Positions 22,041 to 32,849 of a stretch of 64,000 nucleotides of DNA are shown one piece after another. Below the pieces are notes generated by a model. The model made no database searches and was not told the origin of the DNA. It saw nothing but the letters and a program-made list of their open reading frames with translations. Positions within the stretch are counted from its first letter, which is position 1, and every line of letters starts with the position of its first letter. The translations under genes and the position numbers were made by a program. Source of the stretch: Aquarana catesbeiana (Eukaryota; Chordata; Amphibia; Anura; Ranidae); contig NC_133333.1 in the NCBI RefSeq assembly GCF_042186555.1, forward strand, positions 67,959,555 to 68,023,554, written 5' to 3'.

Positions 22041-24230
22041 TAACTGTAAATACTGCAGCTTCCTGCCTGTGGTATTAATAGGATCAGAACACCAGCAATT
22101 GTCTTCAGGTATCCTTAGGTGCACACTGTGCAGAGGACACAGTACACTAACTGTAAATACTGTAGCTCCCTGCCTGTGGTATTAATAGGATCAGAACAAC
22201 AGCAATTGTCTTCAGGTAGCTTTAGGTGCACACTGTGCAGGGGACACAGTACACTAACTGTAAATACTGCAGCTGCCTGCCTGTGGTACTAATAGGATCA
22301 GAAGAACACCAGCAATTTTCTTCAGGTAGCTTTAGGTGAACACTGTGCAGAGGACACAGTACACTAACTGTAAATACCGCAGCTGCCTGACTGTGGTATT
22401 AATAGGATCAGAACACCAGCAATTATCTTCAGGTAGCTTTAGGGGCACACTGTGCAGAGGACACAGTACACTAACTGTAAATACTGTAGCTGCCTGCCTG
22501 TGGTATTAATAGGATCAGAACAACAGCAATTGTCTTCAGGTAGCTTTAGGTGCACACTGTGCAGATGACACAGTACACTAACTGTAAATACTGCAGCTGA
22601 CTGCCTGTGGTATTAATAGGATCAGAACAACAGCAATTGTCTTCAGGTAGCTTTAGGTGCACACTGTGCAGAGGACACAGTACACTAACTGTAAATACTG
22701 CAGCTGCCTGCCTGTGGTATTAATAGGATCAGGACAACAGCAATTGTCTTCAGGTAGCTTTAGGTGCACACTGTGCAGAGGACACAGTACACTAACTGTA
22801 AATACTGTAGCTGCCTGCCTGTGGTATTAATAGGATCAGAACACCAGCAATTGTCTTCAGGTATCTTTAGATGGACACTGTGCAGAGGACACAGTACACT
22901 AACTGTAAATACTGCAGCTGCCTGCCTGTGGTATTAATAGGATCAGGACAACAGCAATTGTCTTCAGGTAGCTTTAGGTGCACACTGTGCAGAGGACACA
23001 GTACACTAACTGTAAATACTGCAGCTTCCTGCCTGTGGTATTAAAAGGATCAGAATAACAGCAATTGTCTTCAGGTAGCTTTAGGTGCACACTGTGCAGG
23101 GGACACAGTGCACTAACTGTAAATACTGCAGCTGCCTGCCTGTGGTACTAATAGGATCAGAAGAACACCAGCAATTTTCTTCAGGTAGCTTTAGGTGCAC
23201 ACTGTGCAGAGGACACAGTAATCTAACTGTAAATACCGCAACTGCCTGCCTGTGGTACTAAAAGGATCTGGACACCAGCAATTGTCTTCAGGTAGCTTTA
23301 GGTGCACACTGTGCAGAGGACACAGTACACTAACAGTAAATACTGCAGCTTCCTGCCTGTGGTATTAATTGGATCAGAACACCAGCAATTGTCTTCAGGT
23401 TTCTTTAAGTGCACACAGTGCAGAGGACACAGTACACTAACTGTAATTACTGCAGCTGCCTGCCTGTGGTATTGATACGAACAGAACAACAGCAATTGTC
23501 TTCAGGTAGCTTTAGGTGCACACTGTGCAGAGGACACAGTACACTAACTGTAAATACTGCAGCTGCCTGCCTGTGGTACTAATAGGATCAGAAAAACACC
23601 AGCAATTTTCTTCAGGTAGCCTTAGGTGCACACTGTGCAGAGGACACAGTACACTAACCGTAAATACCGCAGCTGCCTGCCTGTGGTATTAATAGGATCA
23701 GGACACCAGCAATTTTCTTCAGGTAGCTTTAAATGCACACTGTGCAGAGGACACAGTACACTAACAGTAAATACTGCAGCTTCCTGACTGTGGTATTAAT
23801 AGGATCAGAACAACAGCAATTGTCTTCAGGTAGCTTTAAGGGCACACTGTGCAGAGGACACAGTACACTAACTGTAAATACCGTAGCTGCCTGCCTGTGG
23901 TATTAATAGGATCAGAACAACAGCGATTGTCTTCAGGTAGCTTTAGATGCACACTGTGCAGAGGACACAGTACACTAACTGTAAATACTGCAGCTGCCGG
24001 CCCGTGGTATTAATAGGATCAGAACAACAGCAATTGTCTTCAGGTAGATTTAGGTGCACACTGTGCAGAGGACACAGTACACTAACTGTAAATACTGTAA
24101 CTGCCTGCCTGTGGTACTAATAGGATCAGAAGAACACCAGTAATTTTCTTCTGGTAGCTTTAGGTGCACACTGTGCAGAGGACACAGTACACTAACTGTA
24201 AATACTGTAAATACTGTAAAAACACCTGCC
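22041..24230 (-). repeat. hAT 2 5' array, 107-bp monomer (main block)
   Basis: About 20 head-to-tail monomers carry GTAGCTTTAGGTGCACACTG, CTAACTGTAAATACTGCAG and GGTATTAATAGGATCAG. Monomers differ by point changes (for example CACCAGCAAT or CAACAGCAAT) and small length changes. The last monomer decays at 24,190-24,240 into repeated GTAAATACT. Confidence 0.93.
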
Positions 24231-24281
24231 TGCCTGTCAGTAGGAAGAGAATAACAGGAACGGATCTAGCTAAACTGAAGA

Positions 24282-24336
24282 CAGTGTATATATATATATA
24301 TATATATACATATATACATACACACAACACCTAGGA

Positions 24337-24398
<62 letters not shown>
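24282..24398. repeat. (TA)n microsatellite
   Basis: There are two TA-rich blocks, the longer from about 24,340 to 24,398. They lie between the satellite and the promoter-like region of element 2. Confidence 0.92.
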
Positions 24399-24402
<4 letters not shown>

Positions 24403-24519
24403 ATACACTGTAAGTGCAGCTAACTTGCCTGCCTACTCTAACTTAAATCAAATGACACTGTCTCTCTGTCTATCTCTCTCCGCCGCTGCAACACACTACA
24501 CAAGGCCGCCACACATGGA

Positions 24520-24630
24520 GGCCTTATATAGTGTGGGACATGTACTAAACCCCCTGAGCCATAATTGGCCAAAGCCACAGGTCATGTGATTGGCCAAGCA
24601 TGCGGGTCATAGTGCATGCTTGGCCAATCA
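24520..24630 (-). promoter_or_regulatory. Candidate Pol II promoter of hAT element 2
   Basis: On the - strand a TATA-like TATATAAGG (24,530-24,522) follows two GGCCAAT boxes (24,570-24,564 and 24,595-24,589). An ATTGG in the opposite orientation lies at 24,628-24,624. Spacing and order fit a CCAAT/TATA promoter reading toward the transposase, starting about 150 bp from the element's 5' end. The transposase ATG is far away, so a large intron covering the satellite would be required. Confidence 0.55.
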
Positions 24631-24784
24631 TCAGCCAGCAATGCACTGCGATGCTGCAGTGAATTATAGGCCGTGACATGCCACTCAAATTTAGCGCGAA
24701 TGGTCCATAACATTCGCAATTCGACGAACGGTCGAACAGGCGATGTTCGAGTCGAACATGGGTTCCACTTAAAGCTCATCCCTA

Positions 24785-26170
24785 ATGCTGAGTGACTATC
24801 CTGTTATGCTGATTGACTATCCTATTCCTCCTCAATGTTCATGTTGATAGCTTCTAAGAACATTTTTCTTTCATGGCACCACCACCAGTGCCTAAGGCCC
24901 AATTTTTATGCCCCTGTTTAACAGGGGCATATAATTATAATTTTTGCTGTAATATTTTGCAGCAGTGCTCATTTTTGCACTCAACTAGAGTATCTGTGAG
25001 GGGTTGCAGTGTTGTGGCACCACCACCAGTGCCTAAGGCCCAATTTTTCTGCCCCTGTTTAACAGGGGCGTGTAATTACATTTTTTGCTGTAATATTTCA
25101 CAGCAGGGCTCGTTCCTGCGCTCAACTAGATTATATGTGAGGGGTTGCAGTGTTGTGGCGCCACCACCAGTGCCTAAGGCCCAATTTTTATTCCCCTGTT
25201 TAACAGGGGCATGTAATGACAATATTTGCTCTAATATTTCACAGCAGGGCCCATTCCTGAGCTCAACAAGAGTATCTGTGAGGCTTTACAGTGTTGTGCC
25301 ACCACCACTGCCTAAGGCCCAATTTAGCTGCCCCTGTTTAACAGGGGCATGTAATTACAATATTTGCTCTAATATTTCACAGCAGGGCTCGTTCCTGCAC
25401 TCAACAACAGAATCTGTGAGGGGTTACAGTGTTATGGCACCACTGCCTAAGACACAATTTCTCTGCCCCTATTTAACAGGAGAGTTTAATTATAATTTTT
25501 GCTGTAATATTTCACAGCAGGGCCCGTTCCTGAGCTCAACAAGAGTATCTGTAAGGCTTTACAGTGTTGTGCCACCACCAGCGCCTAAGGCTCAATTTTT
25601 CTGCCCCTGTTTAAGAGGGGCGTGCAGTTACAATTTTTGCTGTAATATTTCACAGCAGGGCTCGTTCCTGCGCTCAACTAGACTATCTGTGAGGGGTTGC
25701 AGTGTTGTGGCACCACCACCATTGCCTAAGGTCCAATTTTTCTGCCCCTGTTAAACAGGGGCATGTAATTACAATATTTGCACTAATATTTCACAGCAGG
25801 GCTTGTTCCTGCGCTCAACAACAGAATCTGTGAGGGGTTACATTGTTGTGGCACCACCACCACTGCCTAAGATCCTATTTTTCTGCCCCTGTTTAACAGG
25901 GGCGTGTAATTACAATTTTTGATCTAATATTTCACAGCAGGGACCGTTCCTGCGCCCACCAAGAGTAACTGTGAGGGCTTACAGTGTTGTGGCACCATCA
26001 CCACACCACCATCAAAGGCCCATTTTTTCTGCCCCTGTTCAACAGGGGCATGTAATTACAATTCTTGATATAATATTTCACAGCAGGGCCCATTCCAGCA
26101 CCCACCAAGAGTAACTGTGAGGGCTTACAGTGTTCTGGTACCACCAACACCTAAGGCCCAATTTTCTGCA
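24785..26170 (+). repeat. hAT 1 3' array, about 141-bp monomer
   Basis: This is the resumption of element 1 after element 2. It has about nine monomers carrying the palindrome GCCCCTGTTTAACAGGGGC, TTTTTGCTGTAATATTTCAC and CACCACCACCAGTGCCTAAG. Because 141 is a multiple of three, a 293-codon frame (24,873-25,754) stays open through six monomers. It reads PPPVPKAQF-type repeats and is most likely not a gene. Confidence 0.9.
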
Positions 26171-26179
26171 GAGTATATA

Positions 26180-26896
26180 AGGCAGGCTGTATAGTATATA
26201 CAGGCGGTCCCCTACTTTCAAACATCCAACTTACAAAGGACTCCTACTTACAAACAGAGGGAGACAAAAGGAAGTGAAAGGAAATCTACCCCTAGGAAGG
26301 GAAATTCTCTCCTGTAAGAGTTAATATGGGAAAAAGGTGTCTCCACTGATGCTTTATCACCAATCCTTGTTTACCTAATAACCCCAAATTTTCAAAATCC
26401 AATTGTCATTGGGACAGAAAGTGAGGTGAAATTTTCTGAACAGGGGCACAGACAGCAAAACAAATGTTACAGGGGTGATAACCCTTCCCTGTGTTATCCA
26501 AAAGGCTTAAAAATAGATTTTTTTTGGCTGAAGCTACACTTACAAAATGTACCTGTTCCCAGGGCTTTTTTTTTCAGGGGGAACTTGGTGGAACACCTCT
26601 GGCTCAGACCCTTTGGTGCCTGCTCACCACAATCACTTGTAAACACAGAAGTCTGGTTTCTGTGTTTACAAGTGACAGCTCTGCACTCTGTAATGCAATT
26701 CCAGCACCTATTGTTTGAGAAAAAAAGCCCTGCCTGTTCCAAATTACAAACAGATTCAACTTAAGAACAAACCTACAGTCCCTGTCTTGTTTGGACCGCC
26801 TGTATACTGCTGTTCAGAGTATATAGGGCCTTGGGGCCCGACGCCTTTTATTTTTTTAATTTGGGTGCTTGGGTTCCCCTTATAATATCCATACAA
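26180..26896 (+). other. hAT 1 3' subterminal region
   Basis: There are no genes. The sequence matches, in reverse, 6,700-7,190 and 54,180-54,670. It is interrupted by a short MITE at 26,560-26,732 and by the L1 at 26,897. Confidence 0.75.
26560..26732. mobile_element. hAT-type MITE, 173 bp
   Basis: The inverted ends are CAGGGCTTTTTTTTTC and AAAAAAAGCCCTG. The target duplication CCTGTTCC is perfect on both sides (26,552-26,559 and 26,733-26,740). The uninterrupted site is present in the homologous regions near 6,840 and 54,310. An inner inverted repeat is centred on ACACAGAAGTCTGG. Its ends differ from the TAGGGATG family, so it depends on another hAT transposase. Confidence 0.88.
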
Positions 26897-27087
26897 CAAG
26901 GCGCATGTGCAGCAGCTCCCAAGATGGCTGCCAGCTTCTAGAGCTCCACTCCACCACGGCCCCATAACAGCCACCGAAGCTCTCAGAGCGGTCCCACACG
27001 CACACCACTGGGATAATCGAGCGGGGGAGACCCCCCGGGAACCCTCCAATGTCAACGGCATAAGCCAGGGGGAACCTCAGTGGCCAG

Positions 27088-27641
27088 ATGACCGCGGCGG
27101 CAGTTCCTGTCAGCTATGCCAAGATGGCGGTGGCTCCACAAGGCACACACAGCACGGAAACCTCAGATGAATCCATTGCAGATCAAGACCTGATACCTTC
27201 ACACTCCCCAGGTACTTCTTACCCACCCCTGCCCCTGGCCACATCCCCTACCTCCACGGAGTCCCTGTTGGGTAGAATGAACTCTGGTTTCCCCTCCACC
27301 CCCATGCTGGACCCACACACAGGCATGCTTTCTGCTGTGAGCGAGGAAAATGATGCTACCCCCATCCCCAAAAACTTCCCCTTCATGATGGAAGCATTCT
27401 CTCAATCACTCTCAAAAAGCCTAGCCTTAAATGTGGCTCAAATTACTTTATCCATCCATGCTGACCTACAGCAATTAGGGATGAGAATGGACACTATAGA
27501 AAAGAAAGCTGATCAATCAGTGGCACAGATTAATCAGGACTCAGCCAGGTTTCAAGACGTGCAGGATCAATTGAAAATAGCATTTGCAAAGATCGACGAC
27601 CTTGAGAACAGATTGAGACGTTATAACTTTAGAATCAGGGG
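27088..27641 (+). pseudogene. L1 A ORF1, 5' half
   Basis: ORF1p is the RNA-binding chaperone of L1. The frame starts MTAAAVPVSYAKMAVA, has a Pro/Ser-rich N-terminus and then a coiled-coil segment (MRMDTIEKKADQSVAQINQD, about residues 130-175). It enters the RRM start (IDDLENRLRRYNFRIRG) at the C-terminal edge. It is cut there by the Penelope-like insert. The rest is at 31,530-32,110. Confidence 0.85.
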
Positions 27642-28050
27642 AAAGGAAAAGCAATATTGGGACTTTAAATGAGGATAGTGGGGACGTTCAAAACCCCTCC
27701 TCCATTCCGGTTCAATATTAAAATAAAAAAGAGAACAGGTGCGGGACTTTAAATGAGGCACACGGGAGCAGAAATCTAACTAGAGTAGAGTATCAATTTT
27801 TAATAAAATAATACATAAATTCATAAATTTACATTTATAGGCACATAGCTCAATAATGATAGTTTGTATTCAATCATAAAATACATTCCAACAAGGACTT
27901 CTATGTAAACATATGAGGATATAAATAAAAAATAAATAACAATAAATATGTGACACTAAGTGTCACTAGAAAAAAGTGGCAAAGTCAGAAATACAATAAC
28001 ATTCGAACGTCCATACATAGCTAATAATTGTGTACATATAATGGTAGTTG

Positions 28051-28098
28051 TAAGCTCTATGCCATTTCGGGACCTTATAGCCACTCATCAGGAGCATA
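28051..28098 (-). ncRNA. Hammerhead ribozyme motif 1
   Basis: On the - strand: stem I TATGCTC/GAGCTTA, core CTGATGA, stem II GTGGCT-ATAA-GGTCCC (one U-C mismatch) and GAAA. Stem III is minimal: A-U plus U-A closing a GGC loop, with cleavage expected after ATA. The second stem III pair is U-A here, where motifs 2 and 3 have C-G, a compensatory change. The 48-nt size and very short stem III fit ribozymes of Penelope-like elements. Confidence 0.75.
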
Positions 28099-28981
28099 AC
28101 CATATTGATCACCTGTGAATAGGGAAAATAGCAATATTTAGATGGTTTGAAGGACAAGTGGGCAAATGTAAAACATGAAATTCCACTAAGACCATGGACT
28201 TACAATTGTGTCCGCGCAAAGGCGGTGCAGCCCTGAATGCAAAGCCTGCCCATAATGCCAGGGTCCGAAGCTGAGGGAGCGTGTCCAGGCAGCAAACCCA
28301 GCACCGGGAAACCCCCAGATTGGGTCAAAATGTAGAAACCAAATTAAAAGGTGACGAGGGTGACCTCAAAAAAGAAAGAAGACCTGAAAAGCAAAAACAC
28401 TAAGTGAATGGGTAAGGATAGTATAAAAAGAATGAAAAAAGGGTATAGAGCAGTGAAAATGAATTAGAATGAAAAGAGTGAAAGAGAAGAAGGGAGAGAA
28501 ATGGAAAAGTGAAAAGAAAAAAGTTTTGAAAAGGAGAAGGTGTAACATGGACTATCTTGGTCTTTTCTTTCATGTTTCACCTTCTCCTTTTCAAAACTTT
28601 TTTCTTTTCACTTTTCCATTTCTCTCCCTTCTTCTCTTTCACTCTTTTCATTCTAATTCATTTTCACTGCTCTATACCCTTTTTTCATTCTTTTTATACT
28701 ATTCTCACCCATTCACTTAGTGTTTTTGCTTTTCAGGTCTTCTTTCTCAATCTGGGGGTTTCTCGGTGCTGGGTTTGCTGCCTGGACACGCTCCCTCAGC
28801 TTCGGACCCTGGCATTATGGGCGGGCTTTGCATTCAGGGCTGCGCCACCTTTGCGCAGACACAATTGTAAGTCCATGGTCTTAGTGGAATAATGTGGAAT
28901 TTCATGTTTTACATTTGCCCACTTGTCCTTAAAACCATCTAAATATTGCTATTTTCCCTATTCATAGGTGATCAATACGGT

Positions 28982-29029
28982 TATTCTCCTGATGAGTGGT
29001 TATAAGGTCCCGAAACGGCGTAGAGCTTA
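28982..29029 (+). ncRNA. Hammerhead ribozyme motif 2
   Basis: Core CTGATGA lies at 28,989-28,995 and GAAA at 29,012-29,015. Stem II is GTGGTT-ATAA-GGTCCC. Stem III is A-U plus C-G around GGC, with cleavage expected after GTA at 29,022. Stem I (TATTCTC/GAGCTTA) has one more mismatch than in the other two, so activity may be weaker. Confidence 0.72.
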
Positions 29030-29459
29030 TAACTACCGTTATATGTACACAATCATTAGCTATGTATGGACGTTCCAATGTTATTGTATTTCTGACTTTG
29101 CCACTTTTTTCTAGTGACACTTAGTGTCACATATTTATTGTTATTTATTTTTTATTTATATCCTCATATGTTTACATAGAAGTCCTTGTTGGAATGTATT
29201 TTATGATTGAATACAAACTATCATTATTGAGCTATGTGCCTATAAATGTAAATTTATGAATTTATGTATGATTTTATTAAAAATTGATACTTTATTTCGA
29301 TTTCTGCTCCCGTGTGCCTCATTTAAAGTCCTGCACCTGTTCTCTTTTTTCTTTTAATATTGAACCGGGATGGAGGAGGGGTTTTGAACGGCCCCACTAT
29401 CCTCATTTAAAGTCCCAATATTGCTTTTCCTTTCTCCTTTTAATCAATTAATTGGGGAT

Positions 29460-30130
29460 GGAGGCACACGGTCGCACTTTCAAGTAATATATTATTTATT
29501 TATTTTTCATTCATTATTAATTTAAATTTTTCTTTTTTTTTCATGTCTATCCAGAATTTCCCAATTACACATTTTGATTGTCCCTATACAGAGTCAATCA
29601 CTAGGATGTAATCTCAGGTGTTTTGCCCCTTGATAATTTAACTCTTTGCATTGTGTCCGCGCACTGTTGATTCTGACCGCTGTCTGTCCCAGCCTGCCCT
29701 TTCTGTCATATCCCGGAGCTGCGGCGCGCACTGGGGATTCCCCCTCCGCCTTGTTCTGACGTGAGGCGGGCCTTGCTCTGACGTGGGGCGGGGTCTCCCC
29801 CCTGCGCGTTGACGTAATGCCTCCCGCGCCGGCTGTTCAGTGTCCTCGTGACACCCATATAGCGGCTGCGTATTTTTCCATCTCCAGCGCTTGGTGAGGT
29901 CGGTTTGGCACTCACGGTCGGCCAGTTCGGTTGGCTAGCTGGCGAGGTCGTGGTGCTTCCCGGTCCCCTTTGGTTTGCTGGTGCATGACGTTGGGGGTGG
30001 TTCTGCGGCAGTACTCCCCGCGTTGGCTTCTCCCAGTGAGGTGTCTCACACTTTAGACTTTCTCCCGTTCACCATTCAAGCAGTTATACACCTTTGGCAA
30101 TCATGCCCCTACTCACACCTTTGCAGGTAT
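29460..30130 (+). other. Unique, partly GC-rich core of the Penelope-like element
   Basis: The segment between the two direct blocks is AT-rich at first (29,460-29,640), then GC-rich with CpG and GCGG words (29,700-30,000). No long coding frame with a recognisable domain is present. It could be a leader or promoter segment of the parent element. Confidence 0.45.
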
Positions 30131-30685
30131 GGTTTTTCTTCACCCTTTCTTCACTCACTTTTTTCTCTCTTGTTCTGCTATTCTTTTTCCTGGTCTTTCT
30201 TTGGACTATCTTGGTCTTTTCTCTCATGTTCCACCTTCTCCTTTTCAAAACTTTTTTCTTTTCACTTTTCCATTTCTCTCCCTTCTTCTCTTTCACTCTT
30301 TTCATTCTAATTCATTTTCACTGCTCTATACCCTTTTTTAATTCTTTTTATACTATTCTCACCCATTCACTTAGTGTTTTTGCTTTTAAGGTCTTCTTTC
30401 TTTTTTGAGGTCACCCTCGTCACCTTTTAATTTGGTTTCTACATTTTGACCCAATCTGGGGGTTTCTCTGTGCTGGGTTTGCTGCCTGGACACGCTCCCT
30501 CAGCTTCGGACCCTGGCATTATGGGTGGGCTTTGCATTCAGGGCTGCGCCGCCTTTGCGCGGACACAATTGTAAGTCCATGGTCTTAGTGGAATAATGTG
30601 GAATTTCATGTTTTACATTTGCCCACTTGTCCTTCAAACCATCTAAATATTGCTATTTTCCCTATTCATAGATGATCAATACGCT

Positions 30686-30733
30686 TATGCTCCTGATGAG
30701 TGGCTACAAGGTCCCGAAACGGCGTAGAGCTTA
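30686..30733 (+). ncRNA. Hammerhead ribozyme motif 3
   Basis: Core CTGATGA lies at 30,693-30,699 and GAAA at 30,716-30,719. Stem I is TATGCTC/GAGCTTA (six pairs with one mismatch). Stem II is GTGGCT-ACAA-GGTCCC. Stem III is A-U plus C-G around GGC, with cleavage expected after A30726. This and motif 1 are the best-paired of the three. Confidence 0.77.
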
Positions 30734-30827
30734 CAACTACTGTTATATGTACAAAATTATTAGCTATGTATGGACGTTCCAATGTTATTGTATGTCTGAC
30801 TTTGCCACTTTTTTCTAGTGACACTTA

Positions 30828-31273
30828 TGCCGCGTACACACGGTCGGACTTTTCGTCTACAAAAGTCCAACAGCCTGTCCGACAGACTTTCGACGGACTT
30901 TTGGTGGACTTGCGGCAGACTTTCTAACGAACGGACTTGCCTACATACGATCACACAAAAGTCAGACGGATTCGTACGTGATGACGTACACCGGACTAAA
31001 ATAAGGAAGTTGATAGCCAGTAGCCAATAGCTGCCCTAACGTGGGTTTTTGTCCGTCGGACTAGCATACAGACGAGCGGATTTCTGGGTCCGGCGTAGTT
31101 ACGACGTAAAGATTTGAAGCATGTTTCAAATCTAAAGTCCGTAAGATTTGAGGCTGAAAAAGTCCGCTGAAAGTCCGGGGAAGCCCACACACGTTCGGAT
31201 TGTCAGCCGTATTTTGTCCGTCGGCGTCCGTCGGACTTTTGTGGACGAAAAGTCCGACCGTGTGTACGCGGCA
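30828..31273. mobile_element. Harbinger MITE, 446 bp
   Basis: The ends TGCCGCGTACACACGGTCGG and its reverse complement flank the unit. The 3-bp duplication TTA lies on each side (30,825-30,827 and 31,274-31,276). The same block without the insert reads GACACTTAGTGTC at 29,115-29,127 and, reversed, near 27,952, giving the empty site directly. The terminus differs from that of the Harbinger element at 22,040 by two bases in 20. No coding region is seen. Confidence 0.92.
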
Positions 31274-31529
31274 TTAGTGTCACATATTTATTGTTATTTA
31301 TTTTTTATTTATATCCTCATATGTTTACATAGAAGTCCTTGTTGGAATGTATTTTATGATTGAATACAAACTATCATTATTGAGCTATGTGCCTATAAAT
31401 GTAAATTTATGAATCCATGTATTATTTTATTAAAAATGGATACTTTACTCTAGTTAGATTTCTGCTCCCGTGTGCCTCATTTAAAGTCCCGCACCTGTTC
31501 TCTTTTTTATTTTAATTTAGAATCGGGGG

Positions 31530-32110
31530 CTCCCTGAATCCAAGAAGGATGTACATACTGCTGTAAAATCTCTGATGGTCTCCCCAGAGATATCAACGTG
31601 AAGCCTCATTTTTATTCAGTGAAGGAGGAGGTGATGAAGATACTCGGATGACCTCAGGCTGTATGGTCACAAAATCCAGATTTTTGCAGACCTATCGCCA
31701 TATACAGTACAGAAAAGACGCGCTCTTAAACCGCTCCTTCAACTGCTGATGGAAAGAGAAATCACATATAGATTGTCTTTCCCTCTCCGTCTGAACTTCT
31801 CATACAGGAACAAAAGTCACAGCTTCTCATCGTTTGCAGATGGAGAACGCCTTCAGCTACAATTAGGCCTGATCATACAGGAACCACCCTCCACCAAGGC
31901 TGCCAGGGGGACCCCCCGTCTTCGAAGAGACCCCCACCAGCAAGCCCGCTGCAGCCCACCTGGCTGGAACAGAATTCCAAGAGATCCAAGGAGAAAATTC
32001 CGCCATGATGCACAGGCCCCTTACAGGGATCAGGGCCCTGATCTGCGACATTCCTTCCTCCACTTTCTGCTTTCAGCTTTTTCTTGGGGCATCCCTACAC
32101 CCCTCCCCAC
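31530..32110 (+). pseudogene. L1 A ORF1, 3' half
   Basis: This continues the RRM after the Penelope-like insert (LPESKKDVHTAVKSLM) and then the C-terminal domain, read in shifting frames with stops near 31,650 and 31,730. It is a dead gene. Confidence 0.65.
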
Positions 32111-32824
32111 TTGACGGCTCCATTTTGGGAATAACTCCCCACCTGAACTGACTTAGATGGGGATCAGTCACACGCCTTTATCAGACTGACTGCTACCAAA
32201 GAACTGGGGCCTTTGACTTTGTTATGGGGAAGGGGGGAAGTAGGAAAGCTGACTGTATAGTTTATACACTTTTTCTTACCCACTATTGATCCCTTGGTCG
32301 GGACTTTAGTTCTCATCCACCGAAGGATGACCAACGGTTCTCCAGGTTTTAAATGTTTAACGTTACTTCGGGTGTTCTTCTTACCTGTCCCTCTGCGCGG
32401 TCGGTGGGGCTGGCGACACCTGGCGGCGCAAAGGGATAAATCCACACGTTTAAGGGAGGTCATCTCCTGCTTTACTGTCAAGGTTCCTGAGCTCAGGGTC
32501 TGCTCGCTCCCCTGGGCCCCTAGCCTAATAGGCTGGGGCCCCGGTCAGGGGGCGGATACCGTTAGGGCCACTCGGTGATATAATTTGTTTTAAGTTTTCG
32601 TTTTTTCACGGGACGTTCTGCTTATTAGTTATCATAGGCTCCCGGATAGTCTTCAGTTGAAATGATCTTAAGGTGGCGGGACAGTGGTGGACACAGTGCA
32701 CCTCCAGTGGGAACCAGGAACACCGCCAGTGCTCTTGGTTGCTTACTCAGTTTCCCTCTAGTTAGGGTATTCCGGTCTTCTCAGGTTTAGGGGTACGGAA
32801 TGGCTAGCCCATTCCACCCTGGGG
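32111..32824 (+). other. L1 A inter-ORF region
   Basis: There is no recognisable gene. The stretch links ORF1 and ORF2 relics of the L1. Confidence 0.5.
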
Positions 32825-32849
32825 GTGGGAAGGGGTCTGGGGACCCCTA

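Larger units (their letters stand above)
6163..24784 (-). mobile_element. hAT element 2, inserted in element 1
   Basis: The left end begins TAGGGATG at 6,163 and the right end closes CATCCCTA at 24,784. The flanks are identical: ATGCTGAG at 6,155-6,162 and at 24,785-24,792, a perfect 8-bp target duplication as expected for hAT. The transposase is on the - strand, so the 5' end is at the right. Inside, right to left, are a promoter-like region, a TA tract, the 107-bp array, a Harbinger insert, a foldback insert, transposase relics, the 3' array and the 3' terminal region. The length is 18.6 kb including nested inserts. Confidence 0.88.
27642..31515 (+). mobile_element. Penelope-like, non-autonomous element with three hammerhead motifs
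   Basis: The insert in L1 ORF1 is flanked by TTTAGAATC(A/G)GGGG (27,628-27,641 and 31,516-31,529). An inverted block (27,642-28,553) is followed by the same block in direct orientation (28,554-29,450), a GC-rich unique part and a second direct block (about 30,130-31,515). Each block carries one hammerhead motif, as in the pseudo-LTRs of Penelope-like elements. I find no reverse transcriptase or GIY-YIG frame, so it must use proteins from elsewhere. Confidence 0.75.

Noticed and set aside
22041..24230. A CRISPR-like array of regular repeats
   Set aside because: The units are continuous 107-bp monomers with no unique spacers, and the setting is eukaryotic.
24873..25754. A Pro-rich repeat protein of 293 codons
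   Set aside because: It is the 141-bp hAT array read in one frame. The same array in elements 2 and 3 is broken by stops and length changes.
28554..30408. LTR retrotransposon with two long terminal repeats
   Set aside because: The repeated blocks carry hammerhead motifs and have an additional inverted copy. No TG..CA borders, primer-binding site or gag/pol frame were seen, so a Penelope-like origin fits better.
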